The notes beneath the pieces are model-generated. The model worked only from the letters and a program-made list of their open reading frames with translations, ran no database searches and was not told the origin of the DNA. 64,000 nt of DNA from Deinandra increscens subsp. villosa (taxonomy: Eukaryota; Streptophyta; Magnoliopsida; Asterales; Asteraceae): the NCBI GenBank assembly GCA_039602395.1, contig JBCNJP010000017.1:90284182-90348181 (forward strand), written 5' to 3'. Shown here piece after piece: positions 56,172-64,000 of this stretch (the first letter of the stretch is position 1; every line of letters starts with the position of its first letter). Position numbers and translations under genes: made by a program.

Positions 56172-58773
56172 AAGGAAGAAGTATGAGGGTTTTGAACAGT
56201 TAGTTAAGGGTATTCTTGACAATCCTAGGGGGGGCGCTAAGGGGTATTCCGGCGCGGTTTCCGACGTTAAGGAGGACCATGTGTCACCTAACGTGAAGCG
56301 ATGCATCCGAAAAATCGCCGATGGTCATTTCACTGCGGCCGTGAAGGTGTTATCTTCATCTGGGGTGGCGCCGTACAATGACGAAACCACGCGTGCCCTA
56401 GAAGCTAAGCACCCGCACTTTCCATCGCCGTCCATGCCCTCCGCTCCCTTCTCCGAGCCTCCGCTTGTCACATGTGGTGAACGGGTCCTTGAATGTATAA
56501 AATCCTTTCCCAAAGGTACGTCGTGTGGGAGGGATGGACTGCGTGCCCAGCACATCATGGACAGCCTGTGCGGGGAGGGGTCTGCTACTGCCCGGGACCT
56601 CCTGGATGCTATTACCACGGTCGTTAATCTTTGGTTGGGGGGAGATGCCCGGTCGGCTTGGCCGAATTTGTCGCTTCGGCCCCTCTGACGCCGCTACTTA
56701 AGCCTGATAATGGGATTCGTCCTATCGCTGTTGGCACCATCTGGAGGCGGCTGGTCTCCAAGGTTGCAATGCAAGGGGTTTGTAAGGAAATGGCCAAATA
56801 CCTTGGTGACTTCCAGTTTGGGGTTGGCGTGTCGGGTGGCGCCGAAGCCATTCTCCATAGCGTTAATCGCCTGGTGGGGGAACGACATCTCGATGGGTCC
56901 CTCGCCATGCTCACAATTGATTTCTCCAATGCGTTCAACCTGGTCGATCGCTCCTCCTTACTCCGTGAAGTCAGGCTCAGGTGCCCGTCTATTTCGCCTT
57001 GGGTTAATTTCTTATACGGCCAACCGGCCCGCTTATACGTGGGGGATGATCATATCTGGGCCACTACTGGGGTCTAGCAGGGTGACCCTTTGGGGCCCCT
57101 CCTGTTTTCCCTTGTCCTTCACCCTCTTGTTCATCATATTCGTGAAAATTGTCATCTACTGCTCCACGCTTGGTACCTTGACGATGGAACGGTTATCGGG
57201 GATACTGGGGAGGTTGCTAAGGCCCTCGGGATCATTAACGAGATGGGCCCACCCTTGGGATTAGCTCTTAATATTCGGAAGACGGAACTCTTTTGGCCAT
57301 CCTGTGATGGTGGGAAAGTTCGACCGGGCCTCTTCCCCGCTGACATTAGCAGATCCACCGGGGGGGGGGGGGGTGAAGCTCCTTGGTGGGGCTGTTAGTC
57401 GTGATAGCCAGTTTATCCAGGGTTTGGCCGCGAGGAGGGCTTCCAATGCTGCTGATCTTATGCGCCTCCTCCCTGCGCTTGACGACCCACAGTGCGAACT
57501 ACTTCTGCTTCGTTCATGCATGGGTATCGCCAAGCTTCTCTTTAGCCTAAGAACATGCCCCCCCCGCTCATATGATGGCGGCGGCGGTTGGTTTTGATAA
57601 GGATTTACGTTTGGCCATTGGAGGATATTTTCGTGTGTGGGGGTCCCTTCTTTGGGGACTTGCAATGGCGGCTTGCTTCTTTGCCGATCCGGCATGGGGG
57701 ACTTGGGGTCTATTCGGCGGTCGAGGCGACGTCTTACACTTTTGTGGCCTCGAGGGCCCAAAATTGGGCGCTGCAAGACCATATTCTACGGGGGAGTGGG
57801 GTTTGTGATATGGGGCCCGATTACGATAATGCTCTGGCTGGTCTCCATGATGTAATTCCGTGCTTTGATCTGAGCGGTTTCACTAATAAGGACACCGCCC
57901 CACCAAAAGCCCAACACGTTTTGGCGAATGCCCTTTTTGGTAAAAATATGCTCGAGATGGAGGCTACTTACAAAATGACAGCCAGGCAAAAAGCCGTGTG
58001 GGAATGCCTCCGTCAACCACATGCGCAGGATTTCCTCCATGCTCTCCCTATTGACGGGTTGGGGCAACACATGTCGCCCGTCGAATACCGGGCTATTCTC
58101 AAATATCGCCTCATGGTTCCCCTGTTTCCCGTGGATGAAAAATGCCCCTTCTGCAACAAGGCGTGTATGGATTCGTTCGGGGAGCACGCTGTTCACTGCA
58201 AAGAGCTCACGGGGTTTAAATACCGACACGATGTGGTTCGAGATGTCCTGTTTGACATTTCCAGGCGAGCGGGGATCTCGGCCAGGAAGGAAGCTCCTGT
58301 TAATTTCCTGTCTGACCCCTTGGATGGGCGCTCAACCCTCAGGCCGGCTGACATACTTGTTTTTGGGTGGCAGAATGGGAAGCACGCCTGTGTCGATTTA
58401 ACGGGGGTTTCTCCCCTTGTGGGGCTGAGGGCCAACACCTTCACGGCGGGCCAGGCAGCGTCCAGAGCGGCTGCAGGGAAGGTGAACAAACACGAGAAAG
58501 CGTGCATTGAAAATCAACATGTGTTTGTTCCCTTCGCTTTTGATACTTTTGGGCATCTTAAGTCGGAGGCGGCGTCCATGTTGAGCAGGATTCAGAAAGT
58601 CATGTACGGAAATGGGGCGGGCTCTAGATTGAAGAATGTTGTGTTTATACGTCTAGGGTTTGCTATTCAAAAAGGGGTGGCGGCGCAGCTTGTTGCCCGC
58701 CTTCCCTACGTGTTGACCTGAGTCGTGTATGTTACTTTTTAAGAAATCAAATTATAACGATTGAATAAAAAAA
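56172..58773 (+). mobile_element. 5'-truncated non-LTR retrotransposon in the E2 accessory ORF
   Basis: It is flanked by the perfect 10-bp TSD ATTGGTACGA (56162-56171, 58774-58783) and ends in a short A run (TTGAATAAAAAAA). These are marks of target-primed reverse transcription. The ORF is open from the very first bases, so the 5' end is truncated. The DNA is visibly richer in G and C than the retrotransposon it entered. Confidence 0.9.
56173..58721 (+). pseudogene. Reverse transcriptase with CCHC finger and restriction-like nuclease C-terminus
   Basis: RT motifs in order: PKGTSCGRDGLRAQHI (about 56512-56560), PLLKPDNGIRPIAVG (56693-56735), LTIDFSNAFNLVDR (56910-56950), QGDPLGPLLFSL (57078-57113), and the catalytic YLDD (57174-57185), followed by LNIRKTELFW. 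After the thumb (LPIRHGGLGVYSAV, about 57680-57725) come CPFC..GEHAVHC (CCHC, 58143-58199) and RPADILVFGW..KHACVDLTG (58341-58403). The spaced aspartates fit a PD-(D/E)XK nuclease. This order (RT, CCHC, nuclease at the C-terminus, no AP endonuclease seen) marks R2-like or Utopia-like elements, unlike L1. Breaks: frame change about 56640, TAG 57075-57077, poly-G frame change 57361, and two near 57570-57625. Confidence 0.78.
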
Positions 58774-59990
58774 ATTGGTACGATAAGCTAGATGCTCATC
58801 ACTACCTTTCTTGACCTTCTTATTCTTTGAACCAACCCGTATATAAACAAACGGGTTGTTTGTATCGGAGAGATCTTCAGAGTTAGGCTCAAGAAAATCA
58901 TCATCATCATCCGATTCTTCATCTTCATCAATCAAGGTATTATCAGTAGGTGTCTCAGTCACGGTGACAGTTTCAGGAACTTCTTGTGCTGAGACCACCG
59001 GTTCAGAAACAAATGGTTGAGAGATAACAGGCTCTTGAACTACCAGATCTTGTACTCAGGTGGTGTTTGGGTCTTTCGTTTGGGTCTTTTGCTTCTTGAT
59101 TGTTGTGGTTGCTGATTTTGTTCCACAATCCAACTATAGTCCAACTCTTCAGAGTCACTTGTGAATGACGAGGTGCACCCTGAGCTGGTGCCACATAATT
59201 GGAATTAGCCAAGTGACCAATCAATCGCTTCAACTTTGGAATATCAGCCGGTGCCTTTTTCTGATATAAAGCGAATGCACCCACACTTGTCTCATTCATA
59301 TGCTTCAGTTCAAATTTCTGAGCTTCATCCTTCACCAAACTTGGATACAGATCATTCAAAATCATTTGAAGAAACCTTGGGTACAAAGCTACTTTCTTTT
59401 GCCTCTGAGTTAAATTCTCTCTCATGTAAAAGAAAAGCAGACCGGCAATATTGTAAGGAAAATTCATGATCAAGGCATTCATCAGCGATATCATCTTCTG
59501 ATTATGTTCATCATGCCCCGCAATCCTGTTCCCCAAATAATGTAACAGAACATGGGCCAGATACTTGTATGGCACACTCAAAGATGACTTATATATCCAT
59601 TCACGGCTTGGATCATCAGTGTACCAAATTCTTTTCAGCAACGCCACATTATCAGCATGAGAAATTTCCAAAGGAGCTGCTGGTGTATCGTCAATCAACT
59701 GCAAAACCCTTCTAACATCTGCTTCAGTGAAGGTAACAGTTTGATTTTGCACAATTGCAGTAATCCTAATTGGATCATCAGAAATACTTCTTGCAGTAGA
59801 CCAAAATTCCACAACAATATCCCGATACACATCACATTTTTCTGTAATAACATGATGTATCCTCGATTTGCGTAGAAAATCAAAGATTCCTGACCCACCA
59901 AATTTCTCCAGCTTTTAACGAGCGACACCGAAATGTGCACAATTGTTATGTTTGTCACCGAGTTTTAAATCGTTCGTCATTTCTGAAAAC

Positions 59991-61369
59991 ACATAAAATA
60001 AAAAGTTCATTAAATTCAGTGTGATTATAAAAAACGTTCACCAAAAACATTAGTTCGTTGTCATTCGTATAAACAACCGAATTTTTTATTAAAAGATCAA
60101 AGCAGCGAACCTGGTCCGAACCTTGTCCGAACTTGTTTTTTATTGTCGAACCTCATCCGAACTTGACCTGGTCAAGGTCAATTGTTGACCTTTGGTCAAC
60201 ATCCGAACCTTGTTGATCAACGATAAACCTCAGACAAACATCATCCGAACTTCGGGTTCGGCGGATGAGGTTGAGGTTCGGCGCTGGACGAACACCGAGA
60301 AGTTAATCTTCTCAAAAATCTTAACCCGATCGAATTAGATCATAAAATTTGAACCCTATGTGCGGTTTTTGATTACGAGTTTATAGACACAAGTTTTATA
60401 ATCAGAAACCGACTCTAAATATGTCTAATTTCGGATCTAGGACTGTTAAAAACCTCGACACTATTTTGAACAAAAAACACCACATAAAACGACCAATCAA
60501 GACACCCAAACACACCAATGTAGTCGTAATTATGATTCCTACCTTAATCCAGTCACCAATCTCTCAAAAACAGTTAAACATAAAATTATAAATTTTGGTA
60601 GAGGTTCGTTAAGAGTTCGTGGTAAAGAGAAATAGTGAACCTCCGAACCTCAGGTTTGGCATTTTATAGTCGGAGAGTTCGGCGCGTCCGAACTTCCTCC
60701 GAATTCTAAGTTCGGCGAAAACAAACCCCAAACTCTTTCCGAACTTCACCTTCGGTGACGCCGAACTCTGTCCGAACTCGGACTTCGGCGTGTCTGACCT
60801 TTGTCCAAACTTGGACATCGGACCCTTTTTCAAATTTTTCAATTTTAACCCTTGATTTTAAAGAATCTCAAATTAAACCCCAAAAGTTTCAAATTTTATC
60901 AATTTGCATCAAACTCCGTTCAATTCAATGATTAAATTACTGATTCCAATCCCATTTGGTTGTATTCGGCATAATTTTTGTTTTTCACTATCGGTTGATC
61001 GAAAATAAAGCATAGATAAAATATTTTTGATTTTATAACATTCTCAAACACACCTAAAATCTTTTTGAATTTTTACAAAATTTATGCTAAAACACACCTA
61101 AAATCTTTTTGAAAATTTCAGATATGAAAAACAAATAACCAAACAGAAATGAAATGACAGAATTGAAAAGCATAATAACTTAAACATGAGAAAGATCCAC
61201 ACGCGAGATCATATCAGCCAATATGCATCAGACACACTTTAATTTCAATTTTAATCAGCATGCAAGTCAAGTTGGCAGCAAATACAACTTTTAAGTTTAT
61301 TTCAGTTCAGGCAAATCAATTTTTATAGCTTTCTGATATGTTAAGGTATGATTTAACATGCATTGAAAC
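59991..61369 (-). other. E2 spacer upstream of the accessory ORF
   Basis: Non-coding in minus sense. It contains the CCGAAC/GTTCGG array (60100-60800) and, nearer to pol, a duplicated TAAAATCTTTTTGAA phrase (61057 and 61100) like the AT-rich stretch that follows pol in E1. E3 is inserted at its far end. Confidence 0.6.
60100..60800. repeat. E2 word array: CCGAAC and GTTCGG
   Basis: About 10 CCGAAC and 4 GTTCGG words occur in 700 bp, often as CCGAACTT or AAGTTCGG and sometimes back to back (CCGAACTTCGGGTTCGG near 60244). The LTR of the same element has three more. Every word contains CpG. Confidence 0.85.
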
Positions 61370-61739
61370 TGTAGGGAAATATATTTTGTGAGGCTTGTAC
61401 ATTAGACTTATTTTGTTTAGATATTGGTTTCGGGCTTGTTAGTGGGTTTAGAGAGGTTTACGATTTGGGCCTAGGTAAACCAATTTTGTGGTGTTTTGAT
61501 AAGTATATAAACCGAATCACATGATGTGATTCGTTTAGACTTTTGATTCACGTATTGGGAGGCTAGGACTAGGGGATTACGATTTGGTCTATCACTTGAA
61601 TCGTTAGTAAGTATTTTCATTGTTGTTTGTTTGATTATTGTTCTTTACATTGTTTTCTTCTACTTGACACATACTAAACCGGATTCCGCACGGTTTAGTG
61701 TGACGATATCGTGTAACGTTCAAGGATTCTGGACTTACA
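61370..61739 (+). repeat. E3 5' LTR
   Basis: It runs TGTAGGGAAATA..GGACTTACA, with a TATATAAACC box (about 61503). It shares with the E1 LTR the phrase GGATTCCGCAC and a GATATCGTGT block near its end, which shows the two are related lineages. Confidence 0.85.
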
Positions 61740-61741
61740 AT

Positions 61742-61754
61742 CGGTATCAGAGCC
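61742..61754 (+). other. E3 primer binding site
   Basis: CGGTATCAGAGCC is one base different from the E1 site TGGTATCAGAGCC and lies two bases after the LTR. Confidence 0.88.
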
Positions 61755-61794
61755 AAGAAATGCATGTTTCGTGGCTCGCACGATATCTAGTCAA

Positions 61795-62470
61795 GTGTCT
61801 ACTAATCGATTTCTTGAGGTTGCAGGTTTTCGATTCTGGTTAACAAGTTCTCGATCAGTGGTTTCGAATAATATCAAAAAGTCTTTTCGTGACTAACTTG
61901 TTTAGTTTTGTGCAGAAATCGATTTTGGTGATTGCCGTGCATTAACAGGTGGTTCTCGATCATAGACAGGTGGTTCTCGATCATAGTCTGCTGGTTCTCG
62001 ATCATATTGAGGAATTTGATTGCTGAAGTCTAATTTCGGAAAGCTATTGATTGCTGATTTGTCAAGATTCTTGATTTTGAAGAACAAATTACCTGGTTTT
62101 CGATCAGATCTGTAGATTCTCGATCGAGGGAACAATTTTGGAAAGTCAAAAAAATATAGGGATTGTTTCTTGATCAGTGGTTTTCGATTATACCTGTGAT
62201 CTCGATCTCTTGGAGATTCTTGATTGCTGTTAGTGCTTCTTGATCGAATTACACTGGTTTTCAATTTTGTTAGTATTTTCCGATCGGATTTTAGGTTCTC
62301 AATTGTGTTAGTGGTTTTCGATCGTATTTGTGTTGCTGATTTTTGATTGTTTTTGAAGTTTTCGATTGGGTTTGTAATTCTCGATCGAATTCGAGGGTTG
62401 TGATCGAATTCTGGATTTTCAATTGTGATTCTGGTTTTCGGTTCTACTATTGGATTTTGATCGAAATATG
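61795..62470 (+). repeat. E3 leader array of TYTCGATC words
   Basis: I count 7 TCTCGATC and about 5 TTTCGAT words, plus weaker forms such as TTTTGATTG and CTTGATCG, in 675 bp. Three near-identical units, GGTGGTTCTCGATCATAG, lie at 61945-62005. It ends just before the gag ATG at 62485. Confidence 0.83.
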
Positions 62471-62484
62471 ACTTTGCAAGTATC

Positions 62485-64000
62485 ATGGATTACGACTTGG
62501 GAAATGCTGAAACCATGGTGTATCAGAAAATGGATGCTGAAATCGGAACTTCTACTCGTCCTCCTAGATTGCTGTCACCGGATGGTTTTCAGAACTGGAA
62601 TTATAGATTCACGAATCATCTAAAGTGTGTTAACTCTAGGCTATGGAGATCAGTAAGTGTGGGTCCTTTCAAACCTAAACATATAGGTGGAGAGAAAGAT
62701 GGAGAGGACAAAACACCTGGAGAATTCAATGATACTGACTGGGATAGAATCACTAAAGATGAAAAGGCGTATGCCATCATGACAATGGCCGTATCTCCAG
62801 AAATTGCTCAAGCTTTCAGGAAATATCAGACAGCAAAAGACCTCTGGGAAGCACTAATGAAGGTCTATGAAGGAAACGAGGACATGAAAGCTAGTCGTCA
62901 AGAGATCCTAAAACAAAGATTCAACATGTTTAATCATGTGATGGGAGAGAACCTTGAGGCATAGATACAAAGATTTATTACTTTGATTACAGAGATGAGC
63001 AATGAAAAAATAGAACCTCCTGGGTTTGAGAAAAATCTGAAACTACTGAATAGCTTGCCAAAGAGCTGGGACATGAATATATCCATCATCAAGAATACAG
63101 TGAACTTGAGAGAATTATCTCTTGCTGAAATGGTGGCAAAACTGGGATCTAAAGCATTAGATGATAAACAAAGAGCCCTGAATCACATCAGCAGTATGAG
63201 CATGGCTGGTTAGGTTAACCAGGCACTTATGTCAGGACAGAAGCCTAGAATTTCAGATTCGAAGACTTTAGCCACTACTGCACCTGCTTCTGCATCACCA
63301 AGTTCATCATCTGGAAATTATGAAAATGTTTCTACTATTGCTGTTGACCCAAATTTTGCAATGGGTGCAGGCTTTATGGCATGCTATCAAGCTCTTGTTG
63401 CAGGAAAGTTGGTGCCATCAGAAATTATATCCGATGATTTCAATCAGATCAATTCAGAAGATGTTGAGATGCTAGATGTTTCCTGGAAAATGGTCATGGT
63501 TGTGTTCAGAGCCAAGAAATTTATGTCAAAGATCGGTAAAAATGTGTGGCAGGATTAGAATAAAATCAAGATGGGATTTGATAAAACGAAGCTAAGATGC
63601 TACAATTGTGATGAATACGGTCACTTTGCTAGGGAGTGTACTAAGCCAAGGAAGGAACAAGTTGACGAGAAGACTGCAGGTAAGGATAAGAAGCAAGGTG
63701 AGAAGAGTCAAGCTTTGATGGTTCAAGATTCTGGAGGTTATGATTGGAGTGATCAATTGAAGGACCTGAGACTGGTTCCTCATGCATTTCAAGCTCAGGA
63801 AGAAGAAGGCACAAATCACGCTTTTATGGCAGAAAATGATGATAAAAATACTCAGGTTTGCTCTAACCCCTCTTCCGCACAATTAATTAAAAGTTTGGAG
63901 AAATTCGTACAAATCATGAATTGTTATTGTTTGATGTTGAGTGTGCTAAGAGTTCGTTCAAAGGTAGATTAGCTAAGAGTGAGGAAAAGGTAAAAGCCCA
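62485..64000 (+). pseudogene. E3 gag (partial at window edge)
   Basis: The ATG at 62485 opens a protein homologous to E1 gag through TSTRPPRLLSPDGF, AIMTMAVSPEIAQAF, LLNSLPKSWDMNISII and the zinc knuckle CYNCDEYGHFARECTKP (63598-63648). In-frame TAG stops at 62962-62964, 63211-63213 and 63556-63558 and a late frame change break it. Otherwise the frame holds over about 1.4 kb, so the copy is young or lightly decayed. Confidence 0.87.

Larger units (their letters stand above)
54081..59980 (-). pseudogene. E2 accessory ORF, split by a retroelement
   Basis: The ATG at 59980 (minus) follows the acceptor GTGTTTTCAG by two bases. The N-terminal domain holds VVEFWSTARS and TAIVQNQTVTFTEADVRR (59820-59700), homologous to E1's FWGTARA..ATVQNREIVIQEDD. 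An acidic part (58950-58850) continues past the insertion into SSESDEDYDPDDDAPGKGKQ (56110-56050). A coiled coil (55628-55314) and a C-terminal domain follow (WYYNEKTGEEVIVF, YDPMWLLNLS; 54345-54245), matching E1's YDPTTHEVVVLY and YDPVDLLRF. A TAA near 59915 and several frame changes break it. Confidence 0.78.
53763..61369 (-). mobile_element. Sirevirus element E2, 3' half (minus strand)
   Basis: In minus sense the order is spacer (61369-59991), accessory ORF (59980-54081), polypurine tract (54060-54049), LTR (54046 to about 53763). E3 is inserted at 61370 and hides the rest, so gag and pol must lie beyond the window or be lost. A non-LTR element (56172-58773) splits the accessory ORF. The candidate TSD at the LTR end is GCATT (53758-53762), but its partner is not in view. 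Confidence 0.78.
61370..64000 (+). mobile_element. Sirevirus element E3, 5' end (continues off the right edge)
   Basis: The 5' LTR 61370-61739 (TGTAGGG..CTTACA, 370 bp), primer site, word-rich leader and gag are present. The left TSD would be GAAAC (61365-61369). It is inserted in the spacer of E2 in opposite orientation. Confidence 0.88.

Noticed and set aside
57261..58507. Overlapping ORFs on both strands over the non-LTR element
   Set aside because: Only one plus-strand reading carries RT, CCHC and nuclease motifs. The others are shadows favoured by the high G+C.

Overview
The window is nuclear plant DNA, almost certainly from a eudicot and probably from the daisy family (Asteraceae). That call rests on element style: Copia Sireviruses with a long accessory ORF, Gypsy LTRs with a tRNA-Met primer site, plant L1-type LINEs, and MULE, CACTA and Harbinger elements. 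No intact host gene was found. The only host-gene trace is a captured fragment resembling MOZART1/GIP1. This is AT-rich, repeat-dominated DNA, and nearly all of it resolves into nested transposons whose borders are fixed by target-site duplications (TSDs).

Layout. 1-11183: a minus-strand Gypsy-like element (5' LTR 7171-11183, primer site 7156-7168, leader 5912-7170, continuing off the left edge). A plus-strand solo LTR (387-5906) sits in its leader, and a degenerate MULE (1961-4719) sits in that LTR. Two MITEs sit in TA microsatellites of the 5' LTR. 11189-13730: two LINE remnants around a minus-strand LTR-like block that carries a minisatellite. 14160-15000: degenerate repeat. 15140-19462: non-autonomous CACTA element with the MOZART1-like exon. 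20754-23720: 3' fragment of an unusual non-LTR retroelement holding a three-deep nest (Tourist-like MITE, Harbinger-like element, Mutator-like MITE).

24533-48248: one L1-type LINE split by two solo LTRs (24662-26188, 27349-29667) and by a 12.6 kb Sirevirus, E1 (33236-45799). Each insertion has a perfect 5-bp TSD, and the LINE reading frame continues across each one. 48600-53500: a partial LTR end with a primer site, then a minus-strand Athila-like gag/protease remnant. 53763-61369: the 3' half of a minus-strand Sirevirus, E2. Its accessory ORF is interrupted by a 5'-truncated non-LTR retroelement (56172-58773) whose C-terminus looks like a restriction-like (PD-(D/E)XK) nuclease. 61370-64000: the 5' end of a plus-strand Sirevirus, E3, inserted in E2 and running off the right edge.

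How the parts relate. The three Sireviruses share gag and/or accessory-ORF homology, but their non-coding DNA differs in a striking way. Each carries its own short CpG-containing word repeated many times: TTTACGAT and its complement in E1, CCGAAC/GTTCGG in E2, TYTCGATC in E3. A fourth LTR-like block at 11.7-12.4 kb carries AGTCCGCTAAG. In E1 and E2 the accessory ORF starts just after a strong-looking 3' splice site. Word arrays next to a rapidly evolving accessory protein resemble the VANC/VANDAL anti-silencing arrangement known from Arabidopsis Mutator-like elements. This is the best candidate here for an undescribed system, and it remains a hypothesis.
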